Positions 22,565-33,862 of a DNA stretch of 64,000 nt are shown one piece after another. The notes under the pieces were generated by a model, which made no database searches, had not been told where the DNA came from, and saw only the letters and a list, made by a program, of their open reading frames with translations. The stretch covers positions 996,001-1,060,000 of the forward strand of contig CAJHZI010000447.1 of assembly GCA_905160935.1 (NCBI GenBank), written 5' to 3'. The DNA comes from Enchytraeus crypticus (taxonomy: Eukaryota; Annelida; Clitellata; Enchytraeida; Enchytraeidae). The position numbers and the translations under genes are program-made. Position 1 is the stretch's first letter. The number at the start of each line of letters is the position of its first letter.

Positions 22565-22676
22565 CTCTAACTTAAGATTGTTCCAGCCACCGTAAGCAAA
22601 CATATGCCGGACACTCTCATTTGTCATACGTCCAGCAATTTTTCTTTCCAGAAACACAGTATGGCCCTCATTTAAC
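22565..22676 (-). CDS. LTA4H: LTA4H exon: third zinc ligand, NEGHTVFLERK
   Basis: This 112-nt exon begins after ATTATAG and ends TTAGAG before a GTTAAC donor. Its first base completes the Trp codon split from the preceding exon. It then encodes LNEGHTVFLERKIAGRM and a segment ending YGGWNNLKLE. The Glu in NEG is the third zinc ligand, 18 residues after HEIAH. The exon ends in phase 0, matching the next exon at 15507. It sits alone between retroelement fragments. Confidence 0.95.
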
Positions 22677-22928
22677 CTATAATATTTAGTGAATATATAT
22701 ATATACATGTCAGGGTTGACAGAAATCATGTTATTTTAATAAAAAGAAAGCAAATCAGATATTTCAAATTTACATCAGATTTTTAAAATTAAATTAGGAT
22801 AATGATTTAAATTAATCGTTTTAAAAATAAATTACCAATCTAATTATAAAACATACTGAACTACTTTGCACAAAAATTGCGCGGTTAAAGAAATTACCAA
22901 TTAATGAGAGTTAATGACACACACACAC

Positions 22929-23483
22929 ATATATACAGCATATATATATATATATATATATATCTTAGTGCACTGCCTACTGGCATGTCCATGGTATATA
23001 ACGCCTCCACTTTTCTCTGTCTTCCGACTTCCTCTTCATTTCCACATATGAGTGGGTCTTTAAATCATCTAACATACCTAATCTTGGCCTGCCCCTGCCT
23101 CTTTTTCCTTCCATTCTACCTTCTATGACCTCTTTAAAATATTTTCACTTTATTCATTTCCCTCTTTACATTTTCTAACTTTCTGCTTTCACCCATAGTT
23201 CTCACATTTCATGTGCCCACACTTATCCTTTTGGGGCGCATGGAATGTCCTCTTGGTATATCTGTGGGGCACCCAAGGTGCCGACTGGCCGTGGGATTCT
23301 TACCACCCCCTCGCAATTTAAGGGGTGCACGGGACTGGGGGCGTTCATTTTTGTCGTGATATACCATTATTTTCTTGGGAATACGCTTTTTGACGAGGTG
23401 GGTCCCTTATGCCTTCCTCAGCTTTGACTGACATTAACAGGGCAGGGGTGTCATTCCCTGAGAAAACTATCCTGTTTACCCTT

Positions 23484-23516
<33 letters not shown>
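22929..23516 (-). mobile_element. Family D 3' end flanked by (TA)n on both sides
   Basis: (TA)n at 22929-22963 abuts CTTAGTGCACTGCCTACTGG (antisense family D terminus). C-terminal coding sequence follows to about 23160. A GGGGCGCATGG ... CTTCCTCAGC block comes next, then (TA)n at 23486-23516. Confidence 0.7.
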
Positions 23517-23519
<3 letters not shown>

Positions 23520-23754
23520 TTGATTGACTGTTGAGATACTTGACTTTAAGTCATTATTGCGAAACTACCTTGAACGTTCTCTAGAAATCATTTACTTAAA
23601 GATTAGTTATATTAAAGATTCATTTTTAGTTTATTGATTGAGTGTATGCTTGCGTCGAATTTTTTCAACACTATTTGTGTGTTTACTTGTATGATTGTAT
23701 TGTAGTTTGTTTCTAGTCTTGCTACCGGCATAAAATAATAATGGTATAACGGTA

Positions 23755-24136
<382 letters not shown>

Positions 24137-24139
<3 letters not shown>

Positions 24140-24221
24140 TGAGATTAACGTCAGTTTCCTCGCTCGAAAGCGATATATATATATATATATACTGTACATA
24201 TATATACATGTATATATATAT

Positions 24222-24253
<32 letters not shown>

Positions 24254-24254
24254 A
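24137..24254. repeat. SINE fragment between (TA)n tracts
   Basis: AACGTCAGTTTCCTCGCTCG then AAAGCGA (24147-24171) is the body of the tRNA-derived SINE in antisense. It is followed by (TA)n with ACATG units at 24172-24254. Confidence 0.65.
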
Positions 24255-25615
24255 GTCTATATTCTACACTCGCTTTTGAGGCCATCTTGAATCTTTTTCT
24301 TCTCTATCTTCTTTCAAATCTGAATATAGAAAGTTTCACTCCACTGAAACTGCCTTACTCAGCATTCATAATGACCTTTGCCTAGTCTTAAACTCTCAAA
24401 AGGTATCCACCCTTGTACTACTTGATCTTTCAGCTGGCTTCGACATCATTGATCACAACATTCTCACCAGTAGACTTAAAATATGCTTTGGTATCTCTGA
24501 CTCTGCTTTCTCTCTGATCTTCTATCTTTCTGGCCGTACTGAATCTGTTATTGTAGACAATGAACTACCTCTTCTTCGTTGTGTGCCCCAAGGACCTGTA
24601 CTTGGACCTTTACTTTTTACCCTTTACACTACCCCACTCAGTTTTGTTTTAGACAAGGCTTCAATAAAATTTCACTTCTATGCTGATGATACTTAGCTGT
24701 ACATAACATATAATTTTCTAGCTCAGATTCTGATTTGAAATTGCAATACCTTTCATCTGTTCTTCACAAAGTTTATTCATGGTTTTGCAGCAATTGTCGC
24801 TCTGTCAACCCTTCTAAAACCGAATATCTTTAAATCGGCACTCCCCAGCAAAAAGCCAAAGTAGCCAATTCTTCCATCTATTTTAAAAATCTTGCTCTTA
24901 CTCCTACTCCCAAGGCTAGAAATCGTGGTGTCATATTTGATGAAAATCTTGACTTCAAATATCATATCTCGTCTGTCTGTCGTACATCTTTCTTCCAGAT
25001 CAGTCAAATCAGAGAGATACGGTCATCTCTTGGTAAAAATTCATCCATAATTCTTGCGAACTCAATAGTTCATTCTAAACTTGACTATTGCAAGTCATTG
25101 CTATATGGTTTACTTTCTTCTTCTCTCATGCGTTTGCAACACGTTCAGAATTCTCTAACACGTGCTGTCTGTCGATCCTCAAGGCTTCAGGCCACCTTTA
25201 ATAATCTTGCTTAATAATCTTCATTGGCTTCCTGTGGTTCATAGAATTAATTGTAAAATTGCACTGTTAACTTTCAAAACACTTCTCTTTGGTAAACCTT
25301 CTTACCTTTCTGATCTCCTAATCCAATATCAACCTTCTCGTAAGCTTCGTTCTTCCAATGCCAAACTGCTCAAAATTCCAAATATTCTCACTTCCTTAGT
25401 TAGACGTTCATTTTCTTTCTCAGCTTCTACTGTTTGGAACTCTCTGCCTCCTGAACTTCGCTTATGTTCTATTACTTCCACTCTCCGTTATAGTTTCAAA
25501 AAAACACATCTATTTCCACCATAGACATTTTCATCTCTTTTCAACAGCACGTTTTTAAGATCGTTTGTGGTGAATCGATTTGTAGTAACATGCAATGGGT
25601 TTACAGGATTTTACG
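24255..25615 (+). pseudogene. L2-like LINE, 5'-truncated (family A, copy 4)
   Basis: RT starts directly at the (TA)n border. It shows a LVLNSQKVSTLVLLDLSA block (24390-24440), a damaged [13 protein letters not shown] block (24580-24620), FYADDT followed by a stop (about 24677), and a long intact C-terminal frame at 25162-25524. That frame contains LNNLHWLPVVHRINCKIALL and GKPSYLSDLL. The 3' UTR is cut by a family E fragment near 25615. Confidence 0.82.
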
Positions 25616-25619
25616 CCTG

Positions 25620-25960
25620 ATGTGTGATTAAAACTAGGAAGGACTGAATGGAAAATGAATATGGAGAGGATGAATTTGAGTGTTGAGGGGATTTGGAATA
25701 GGTTGGCTCAGTCGAGAGTGAGACGGTATGGGCATATTGTGAGAAAGGCAGATGAGGATGTAGTAAAGACAGTTTGGAGGGAAGAGCTGGATGTTAAGCT
25801 AGAGCGAGGTAGACCGCAGCTGAGGCGGGATGCGGTGATTAGGAAAGATATGAAAGATAGGGGATTGGCTGGTATGGTGTGGGACAGAGATTACTGGAGA
25901 GAGTCTATTCGTATCCCGACCTTAGTTAAACTAAGGATTTAAGGGAAGATGATGATGTCG
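25620..25960 (+). pseudogene. RTE-like LINE C-terminus with complete 3' end (family E, copy 3)
   Basis: The frame at 25655-25942 encodes AQSRVRRYGHIVRKADEDVV, KTVWREELDVKLERGRPQLR and WDRDYWRESIRIPTLVKLRI. The 3' end GGATTTAAGGGAAGATGATG is the diagnostic family E terminus. It is 5'-truncated before the RT palm. Confidence 0.8.
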
Positions 25961-26034
25961 AATATAATTACGTCAGGCCTTCTCTAGATACTTGACAAAA
26001 ATTAAAATTTAAAAATTAAAATTTAAAAAATTGT

Positions 26035-26400
26035 CATCCTCATCATGATTATATTCCCTAAGTCCCAGTTTAACTAGGGTCGAGATAGGGATAGACTTTC
26101 TCCAATCCTCTCTGTCCCACACTATATTATCAGTCAATCTCCTGTCTTTCGTATCATTCATCTTTTTTAACATCCATCTTTTCCCTTCAAACTCTTTCTA
26201 CTACATCCTCATCTGCCTTTCTCACAATATGCACATAGCATTTCAATCTCCACTGAGCAAACCTATCCCTAATCCTCTCAACACTCAACTTCATCCTCAC
26301 ATATTGATTTTCCATTCTGTCGTTCATAGTTTTACCACAACTTAGACGTAACATTCTCGTTTCCGCCACATGCAAACTCTGCAAATGTTCCCTTTGCAAA
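26035..26400 (-). pseudogene. RTE-like LINE C-terminus (family E, copy 4)
   Basis: The minus-strand frame at 26187-26399 encodes MLRLSCGKTMNDRMENQY, FAQWRLKCYVHIVRKADEDV and VERV. Its 3' terminus, rc of TTCCCTAAGTCCCAGTTTAA, lies at about 26057. It forms a tail-to-tail inverted pair with the copy at 25620-25960, separated by about 75 bp. Confidence 0.78.
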
Positions 26401-26975
26401 GTTTGGCTGAACTACAAAAATCTGCATTTCAATCTTTTTCCCTGCGTTTTGTCCGGGTTTATTTTATTTATTTATTTAATTATTCATCACATCATATACA
26501 ATTCTGAAAAACATATGAGCGTGCACACAGAAAGTTCAACCATATGTGTGATCGGTAATAAAGGCCGTGACGGCACTAACTTATACCGATTGTTCAATTA
26601 ATAAAAGCAAAGTGAAAAAGCAGCGACTAAAAATAAAGCATGAAGATAAGGATATCTCATGCAATATGAACGTTTAAAAACATAATTTGTTATAAAATAT
26701 ACCAGTTAGAGAAGAACATCTAGCATCGAAATAAATATTTGCTATAGATCTAAGATTTACTGTACATCCAGTTTATTGTCTAGATTTTAAAAAATTACAA
26801 AGTTCAGATTTGCATAAACCTTTCTTAAAAGTATTTAAGGGTTGCTTTAAGAATAGACCAACCGTGTAGAAATGCACGTGTCATAGAAGGCGACATAAAA
26901 CAAGATCCAGATCAACGTCAGAAAGGGAACTAAGGCAGGAAAAATTAAATTACAAAATAATTAACACTTAAATAC
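26401..26975. other. LTA4H intron with GTCGCC-type module (-)
   Basis: Contains TTTATTTATTTATTTAATTA (26461-26480) and, at about 26840-26945, the antisense dispersed module (GAATAGACCAACCGTG, then AGAAGGCGACATAAAACAAG). Otherwise nothing recognised. Confidence 0.5.
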
Positions 26976-27070
26976 CAGAAATGTTCCGGGTTTTTATTAG
27001 TTACCAGATTGCCAGTCCAGCTGTGAGCAATTTCGTGACCCACGAGCAAAGCCAGAGATCTATCACCTGC
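26976..27070 (-). CDS. LTA4H: LTA4H exon: HEIAH zinc-binding motif
   Basis: This 95-nt exon starts after ATCTTGTAG and ends TTCTG before a GTATTT donor. It encodes [20 protein letters not shown] and then [11 protein letters not shown] plus two bases of Trp. HEIAH supplies two zinc-binding His and the catalytic Glu of M1 metallopeptidases. The phase-2 end joins the G that opens the exon at 22676. An earlier GT just after AATCTG could mislead gene finders into a shorter exon. The longer reading keeps the HEXXH-x18-E spacing exact. Confidence 0.96.
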
Positions 27071-27722
27071 CTACAAGATATTTATATAAGATATTTGGTA
27101 TTATTATTACAAGATATTTGGTATGATGAAATCAAAAGTGTTTATAAATTCTACCTCTAAGTGGAGAAAAAAGTGTTATGCAATATGAGCGACCTTAAGT
27201 AAATAAAAGACTACAACCTATAAGAATTAGATTGTTAGATTGAAATTTTTTTAATTTGAGTAAATTTAACAAATATATTAATAAACAAGTAAGCTAATAT
27301 TAACGTCTTTTTCCGTAGTGCAAGGGGTATTCGAGAAGGACCGGCTGGGACTAGAATAATTGGCCTCCTGCTTCTCAAGCAAGCACGCTATCCAACTAAT
27401 GCTATTAACCGGTACTAAAAATTAGATAAATTTCACACATATAATTTAAATATTAAATAAATATTACAATCATCTAATTTGTAATCATCTCATATATTTA
27501 GTTCATTATAAAAAGTTTTAAGTAAATTTATTTAGTAAATTTTGATAAATGTAAACATAGTTAGGCATCAACGATCTTTCTACATGCTTCATGATTTAAA
27601 TGTTTTCAAGGTTTAAAATACTTAGTTCTTTAAATTATGTAGCCTATATGATTACGATATTCGGAATGCCTAGTAAAACAAATTGCAGGCCTTTACAGTA
27701 CTACCATTCTAGGTTTTTGAGA

Positions 27723-27725
<3 letters not shown>
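27071..27725. other. LTA4H intron, no feature recognised
   Basis: AT-rich intron sequence without a recognised exon or repeat family. Confidence 0.5.

Positions 27726-27766
<41 letters not shown>
27726..27766. repeat. (CT)n microsatellite at family D 3' end
   Basis: About 20 CT units abutting the antisense family D terminus (GTTTCTTAGTGCACTGCCC). Confidence 0.95.
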
Positions 27767-27767
<1 letters not shown>

Positions 27768-28880
27768 CTTAGTGCACTGCCCACTGGCAGGTCCATGGTA
27801 TATAATGCCTCCACTCTTCTCTGTCTTCCGCCTTCCTATTCATTTCTTCATTTCCACATATGGGTGGGTCTTTAAATCATCTAACATACCTAATCTCGGC
27901 CTGCCCCTGCCTCTTTCTCCTTTCAGTCTACCTTCTATGACCTCTATTAATAGACCTTCCCCCCTTAGAATGTGTCCTATCCAACTCTTCTTCCTATTTC
28001 TTAATACATTTATCAACTGTCTATCCGTGCCAACTCTCTCCAGAACATCCTCATTTGTAACCTTTTGAGTCCAGCTAATCTTTTCCATTCTTCTCCAAAT
28101 CCACAATTTCCAACGCCTCCACTTTCCTAATATCTTCCTTCCTTAAGGTCCATATTTCACATCCATACAATAGCGTGGTCCAAACCAAAGTTTCCACTAT
28201 CTTTATCTTTGTGTCTTTCTTTAGACTTTTTGTTAAAAGTTCTTTTCTACTACCAAAGGCGGCTTTTGCTTGTGCAATCCTACTGTATATTTCCGTTTCA
28301 CATTTCCCGTCATCGATTATAATCGACCCAAGTATGACCCAAGTATTTGAAACACCTTACCTGTTCCAATTTCGTACCATTTATTATGATATTAACTTCA
28401 CCTTTATTATTGGACACTCTCATCACCTAGGTCCTTCTGATATTAATCTTCATGCCATATCTCAATGCCGTATAATTCAGCCTATCCATTATCTTCTGCA
28501 GTCTAATCTCACTGCTCGCTATCATTCCTGGGCTATCTGCAAATCGTACATCTTGTAACAATTTTCCTCCTACTTTCATTCCTTGTTCCCCGTCTTCCAT
28601 GGCTTCCTCCATCATTGCCTCAGCGTAAATGTTAAACAGCAGCAGCGAAATGCTACAACCTTGTCTTACTCCAGGACACATTTCAGCTTCTTCCGAGTAT
28701 TCATGTTGGATTTTGATTACTGCTCTTTGATTCATGTACAAGTTTAAATTAGTCTTCTATCTCTCCAGTCAATTCCTATTCTTTTTAAGATATTCATCAT
28801 CGTTTTCCCATCAATCCTGTCAAAGGCCTTCTCAAAGTCAACAAAGCATACAAAAACGTCATTTCCATATTCTAAGCTTC
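27767..28880 (-). pseudogene. RTE-like LINE, RT palm to 3' end (family D, best copy)
   Basis: Read on the minus strand from 28880: FVDFEKAFDRI palm-A block, NILKRIGIDWRDRRLI, then PGVRQGCSISLLLFNIYAE. A VRFADSPGMIASS palm-C block follows, in which the usual YADD is FADS. The C-terminal region (27840-28106) has WIWRRMEKISWTQKVTNEDV, NRKKSWIGHILRGEGLL and GRGRPRLGMLDD. Coding continues into YIPWTC... and a stop right at the terminus, then (GA)n read on this strand. It is 5'-truncated in the RT. Confidence 0.82.
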
Positions 28881-29589
28881 TGAGACATCATCCCCGACAA
28901 TATTGCAATAAGTTAAGTGGGTTATGTTGGACTGTATTAGAGTTACCACGCATTGCTTTGATAATTTTGATCTCATGGGGTACTGTATTCCTAACGATAT
29001 AGCTAACTTTAGTGCAAGGTAAGAAATATGATGTCACTATATCAAAGAAAGTCTTTGATATTAGTTCATTAAGGCGAAAACCTAAGCGGCCCTGACTCCA
29101 TTTGTTATGAACTTTATGAGAATTAGAACAATTTAAAAACTTTGGCTGCTTCTCATGAATTTTATTTATAAGAACTGCTTTTCTGCCTAGTTCAAGTAAT
29201 TCACTGATGGACATTGTTGTTGTTGACATACCTGTAAAGATTTCTATGGCTCAGTACAATATACAATTTACATGTAGGCCTATAATACCAGAAAATACCG
29301 GATGTCACCAGTGCTGCCAGGCAACAATTATTAAGTAATACTAATAACCAGAGAGAACGAAGAAAATAACGAAAACAAAAAACAGCAACCAAAAAGGGAA
29401 GTTTGGCAAACACATGCGGGTATCATGTGTGTAACCGCATGTGTCTTAAACAAGCATCTGTGCTTCCTAACTCAGTGTGCCGTTATGTAACCATACGCAC
29501 AACAAATATAGAAGACTCATAAAAATACGCTACAATTTTAATCAGAAGATATATCTAACACATAGGGGTTCTAAAAGCTATTTATTAAT
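28881..29589. other. LTA4H intron, no recognised feature
   Basis: A 113-codon minus-strand frame at 28888-29229 (starting MSTTTMSISELLELGRKAVL) has no family I can name. It is not supported by flanking signals and is not called as a gene. Confidence 0.4.
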
Positions 29590-30401
29590 TTGTATGTTCT
29601 AACTGTAATTTTAAGTGATATTTTGTATACTTTATTGTACATTTCTCATGCTCTACTTTTTCTAATATTTCTTCACAATCAGGTAAAATTAATTTCGTTC
29701 TTATCTCTAGTCCTGATCAAGATTAATGTTCCCCCTAATATTGTTCTAACTCTTTATGAGTGTCAAATCGACCTTCATCTGCATTCATTCGATTCTGATA
29801 CGCATCTTCGTCCTCTATCATTTTCTACAAAAGATACAGACCTTTTCAGGTCCATCCTGTTCTCTTAACTATACCCCTTGTCTATAAACGTAATATCAAT
29901 TATCTTTGCAATGTTTTGTTGGATGGTAAATTTATCAACAGTTGTAAGATTGGCTATTATTCACCACATCAGGCAAACACTACAATTAAAGATTCTTACT
30001 CCAGCAAACCAAACACTATATCTGTTATTCATATTAACATTCGTAGTCTTAATTGCAATTTCCTTAAACTTGACTTTTTGACGGTATTTGATTATAAATA
30101 AGATATACTGTCTGAAATTTGGAACACCAATATCAATTATATATAACATTACAGTCAGGAAGCAATTATATGCTTGTTTGAGACTAATGTTTAAGATTAT
30201 TTTGATAACTTCATTTTACTGACTATAATTTCATTTATTAAACACCAAACTTTCAAAAAGCAGGGAGTATACTCATTAAGAATCACTTATCTTTTAACGT
30301 TGTTTATTCTACATAACTTTAACATAACTTGAAACGTTTTGCTGAATTCAACACTATCGATGCAAATTTGAATAATTGTTTTCATCGTCTATATCTATTC
30401 T
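29590..30401 (+). pseudogene. CR1/Rex1-like LINE endonuclease, 5' segment (family B, copy 3)
   Basis: Frames give a GKFINSCKIGYYSPHQAN block, ISVIHINIRSLNCNFLKLD, and a short ILSEIWNTNINY block near 30100. This is the N-terminal part of the family B endonuclease (compare FHINVRSLNANYLHLLNLL at 45720). At 30391-30401 it is split by an RTE element; the endonuclease resumes at 33863. Confidence 0.78.
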
Positions 30402-30446
30402 GTAAATTACGAATGAGTGAATGACGTCACGTTAAATGGCGAATGT

Positions 30447-30589
30447 TTACAAAAAAATAACGTTCACTTTGGATATACATTAACTTTTATATCCGTATTC
30501 ATATTATTTCGTGCCTCTAACTATTTTTAGTGACTGCGCCAAATATCGAGTTGTTCATCTTCGGAATTTTGCGATGGTTTATTATTATA
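30447..30589 (+). repeat. 5' module shared with family F element
   Basis: This stretch in the RTE 5' region (including GATATACATTAACT and GTGACTGCGCCAA) recurs almost unchanged at 37912-38056, just upstream of the first family F frame. Confidence 0.85.
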
Positions 30590-30936
30590 GATTTCCAAAC
30601 TAGACAATATGTTACCTAAACAATCTCCACTGCCTTGTGGATGACTCGGGAGAGTAAAAGGCTATGATGACCAGCCATCAGAAATTGGGCGGACGAACTT
30701 TTTTTACTAAAGTCAACGGCCAGCTGGATAGAGATGGTGTCTCGAAAAAAATACCTGGCGGAAGGATTAATAGCCCACCGCTGTATTTGATATAGTTTAT
30801 CATGGTCAAAGGAAATAAAAATAATACCAACGGCGTTAAGGGGGTACACACTGAATAGAGGTGGGACACCTCGCTCGGTACAGAATCTTGTGTAAGACAG
30901 GGGAAACTGGACCGTCATCCAACGGCTGTCTCGGAA

Positions 30937-32079
30937 TTGGATAAATCAAGTAACCAAGTAGGTAAATGTAATAAAATAGAAAGATACACACGCTTAGGTA
31001 CATGGAATGTACGAACGCTGTACCAGGCAGGAAAATTCAGTAACATAATTCAAGAAATGAAGAGACTCAAAGTGAACATCATGGGTATGTGTGAAACAAG
31101 ATGGATTGGATCAGGCAGGGTTAATCAGGATGGTTTTACGATGTATTATTCAGGTGGTGTTCAACATATTAATGGAGTGGCTATAATAACAGATAGCATC
31201 ACATCAAAATGTGTTGATGGCCATTGGGCTATTTCGGATCGAATGATGTTGTTGAAAATCAGAACACGCCATTTCGTAATGAATATTGTTCAGGTATATG
31301 CTCCCACAGCCCAATGTGAGGAAGAAGTAATCGAGCGATTTTATGACGATTTAGAAACAGCAAAATCACAATGCAAAAGCCAAGAAATCTTAATTATAAC
31401 GGGAGATATGAATGCCAAAGTTGGAGAAGAGCAGTATGGAAATATAGTTGGAAAATATGGCCTCGGCAAGAGGAATGAACGAGGAGAAGGATTCATTAAT
31501 TGGTGCCAAAGCCACAATCAAATAATAGCTAACACATGGTACAAACAGCACAAAAGGAGAAGATATACTTGGAAGAGTCCTGGAGATAAAATAAGAAATC
31601 AAATCGATTACATAACTATCAACGAAAGATTTCGTAATTCAATCAGAAATTGCAAAACTTATCCAGGTGCAGACTGTGACTCAGACCATATTCCAGTAAT
31701 TTGCAATATACTTATAAAATTAAAAAAGATTGAAAGAAAAGAGAGAACATTAGTACAAGATTTCTCCGCTCTAATAAAAGATCAAACTATTCAATATAGA
31801 TATAAAGTAGAAGTTAAAAATAGATTCCAAGTATTGGCAGAAAATGATGGTCTGAATAACATCAACAACAAATGGGATAATTTCAAAAATGCATTAGTAG
31901 TAACAGCAAATGAAATCATCCCAGAAAAGAATATGCAAAGGAAAACTAAGTGGATAAATCAGAACATTTTACAATTAATGAAAGAACGACAAAAGATTAA
32001 AGATAGAGAAAGTATGGAGTATAGAGTTTCAAACAATGCAATAAAGAAACTTTGCAAACATGAAAAGAAGAGTGGTTAA
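30937..32079 (+). CDS. RTE-like endonuclease domain (N-terminal part of LINE ORF)
   Basis: The 380-codon frame encodes an apurinic-type (EEP) endonuclease that nicks target DNA for reverse transcription. Visible motifs are LGTWNVRTLYQAGK (Asn), CETRWIG (Glu), VQVYAPT, IITGDMNAKVG (Asp/Asn), YTWKSPGDKIRNQIDYI and CDSDHIPVI (Asp/His), so all core residues are present. The frame is open back to about 30898 without an ATG, so the true start is uncertain and 30937 is a TTG. The first in-frame ATG gives MKRLKVNIMGMCETRW. The family is the one from which ruminant CFDP2-type (BovB/RTE) endonuclease sequences derive. A frameshift at about 32060-32066 separates it from the RT frame. Confidence 0.88.
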   Translation: MDKSSNQVGKCNKIERYTRLGTWNVRTLYQAGKFSNIIQEMKRLKVNIMGMCETRWIGSGRVNQDGFTMYYSGGVQHINGVAIITDSITSKCVDGHWAISDRMMLLKIRTRHFVMNIVQVYAPTAQCEEEVIERFYDDLETAKSQCKSQEILIITGDMNAKVGEEQYGNIVGKYGLGKRNERGEGFINWCQSHNQIIANTWYKQHKRRRYTWKSPGDKIRNQIDYITINERFRNSIRNCKTYPGADCDSDHIPVICNILIKLKKIERKERTLVQDFSALIKDQTIQYRYKVEVKNRFQVLAENDGLNNINNKWDNFKNALVVTANEIIPEKNMQRKTKWINQNILQLMKERQKIKDRESMEYRVSNNAIKKLCKHEKKSG

Positions 32080-33830
32080 ACAAAAGATGTGATGAGATTG
32101 AAAAGATGAAATTTACAGACACAAGGAAAATGTACAAAGAGATAAACGAAATAACTAATCGGAAATCTAATTGCTCACATAGTAAATGCATCAAGGCTAA
32201 GAATGAAGATATTCTCATGACAAAGAAAGATATACTTGATAGATGGTCAGAGTATATCGATGACCTTTTTAAAGATAATCGAATGGAGCTCCCAGAAATA
32301 ACTAAAGAAATAGCAGGTCCTAAAATCTTAGAAGACGAAGTTAGATATGCCATTAGGAAATTAAAAAGAAACAAAGCAAGCGGACCAGATAACATAACAG
32401 CAGAAATGATTCAAGCCACGGAAGAATTTAGCGTAAAAGAGATCACGTCAATAGCAAACGACATTTATGACAATGGCGAATTTCCTAAAGATCTATTGAG
32501 ATCGATATTTATTGCATTACCGAAGAAACCTGGTGCGGTAGAATGTGAACTGCACAGAACTATAAGTCTAATGAGTGTAGTCATTAAAATCTATTTAAGA
32601 ATTCTGCTAATGAGAATGAGAAATAAAATTAGACCTGAAATAAATCCCGTGCAATATGGTTTTATGGATGATTCCGGTACAAGGAATGCTATTTTCGTTC
32701 TAAGAATTCTGTGTGAAAGAGCCATAGAATTAAATAAGGATCTATTCCTTTGTTTCATTGATTATACCAAAGCTTTTGACAAAGTTAGACACAGCAAATT
32801 GATTGATCTTCTTCATGAATTGGATATAGATGGCAAAGACGTAAGAAGTGTTAGGAATTTATACTGGAATCAAGAAGCTGCAATGAGATTTGAGAACGAG
32901 TACAGTAGCTTTTGCAAAATTAAGAGAGGAGTAAGGCAAGGCTGTGTAATGTCACCAGATCTTTTTAACTTATATAGTGAAAATATAATGAGGAATATCA
33001 GTGAAATAAAAGGATTAGTAATTGGAGGATACAATCTTAATAATATTCGTTATGCTGATGACATAGTTCTTATTGCCGACTCGAGAGACAAACTTCAAGA
33101 AATGTTGGATATTGTAACATATCATAGTGAGGCTAGTGGATTATCTATAAATATGAAGAAAACAGAATGCATGACAGTCAGCAAACTAAAAATGCCACAG
33201 CCATGCTTAATCAATGTAAGAGGTCAAAATGTCAAACAAGTTGAATCAGTCATATATTTAGGGTCACTTATTCATCAAAATGGGAAATGTGACAAGGAAA
33301 TAAACAGAAGAATAGCCATGGCTAAGGAGGCATATAACAGAATGTCAAAGATTTTTAGAAGCCATGAATTATCAATTGATACCAAAAAAAGACTTCTTCA
33401 ATGCTACATTCAACCAATATTGTTATATGAAAGTGAAGTTTGGACAATCTCTTCTGTAATGGAATCGAAACTTGAGGCAACAGAGATGTGGTTCTATAGA
33501 AGAATGCTGCGTATATCTTATAAAGACCACATTAAAAATGAAGATGTTCTACAAAGAATGTCAACTTGTCGTGACCTTTTGAACCGAATACGACGACAAC
33601 AGATGAAATTTTTCGGACACATTATGCGGAACAAAATAGTTGAAAATACCGTAGTGACAGGAATAATAGAAGGAAAAAGATGCAAGGGTCGACAACGAAT
33701 GACGTTTATTAAGAGTCTTAGCAAATGGATGCAGTTAACTGAAACAGAGATGATCAGAGCAACAATGAATAGAGACATATGGAGGAATATGACCATGACC
33801 GCCCAGGCTTGGAACAGGCACGGCACTTAA
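32067..33830 (+). CDS. RTE-like reverse transcriptase (C-terminal part of LINE ORF)
   Basis: The frame begins EEWLNKRCDEIEKM at 32067, in a frame shifted from the endonuclease, and runs to a stop at 33830. RT motifs: RKLKRNKASGPDNITAEMI (fingers), palm A CFIDYTKAFDKV (Asp near 32760), VRQGCVMSPDLFNLY, and palm C IRYADDIVLIA (about 33048-33080). The C-terminal region, typical of RTE-like LINEs, has INRRIAMAKEAYNRMSKIF, ATEMWFYRRMLRISYK and FFGHIMRNK. Catalytic Asp residues are intact and no internal stop is present. It is likely one ORF with the endonuclease in active relatives. Confidence 0.9.
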   Translation, partial: EEWLNKRCDEIEKMKFTDTRKMYKEINEITNRKSNCSHSKCIKAKNEDILMTKKDILDRWSEYIDDLFKDNRMELPEITKEIAGPKILEDEVRYAIRKLKRNKASGPDNITAEMIQATEEFSVKEITSIANDIYDNGEFPKDLLRSIFIALPKKPGAVECELHRTISLMSVVIKIYLRILLMRMRNKIRPEINPVQYGFMDDSGTRNAIFVLRILCERAIELNKDLFLCFIDYTKAFDKVRHSKLIDLLHELDIDGKDVRSVRNLYWNQEAAMRFENEYSSFCKIKRGVRQGCVMSPDLFNLYSENIMRNISEIKGLVIGGYNLNNIRYADDIVLIADSRDKLQEMLDIVTYHSEASGLSINMKKTECMTVSKLKMPQPCLINVRGQNVKQVESVIYLGSLIHQNGKCDKEINRRIAMAKEAYNRMSKIFRSHELSIDTKKRLLQCYIQPILLYESEVWTISSVMESKLEATEMWFYRRMLRISYKDHIKNEDVLQRMSTCRDLLNRIRRQQMKFFGHIMRNKIVENTVVTGIIEGKRCKGRQRMTFIKSLSKWMQLTETEMIRATMNRDIWRNMTMTAQAWNRHGT

Positions 33831-33862
33831 AGAAGAAGAAGAAAGAAGAAGATATCTATTCT

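Larger units (their letters stand above)
30391..33862 (+). mobile_element. Full-length RTE/BovB-like LINE with 11-bp TSD (family C, copy 1)
   Basis: The element occupies 30402-33851, flanked by identical ATATCTATTCT at 30391-30401 and 33852-33862. It has a roughly 530-bp 5' region, endonuclease and RT frames, and a (GAA)n-type tail. The direct repeats lie exactly where the interrupted family B endonuclease resumes. This is one of the least decayed elements in the window, with every core catalytic motif visible and only one evident frameshift. Confidence 0.92.

Noticed and set aside
28888..29229. 113-codon minus-strand frame as a small gene
   Set aside because: No recognisable domain, no splice or promoter context, and AT-rich sequence easily leaves such a frame by chance. 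Left open rather than called.
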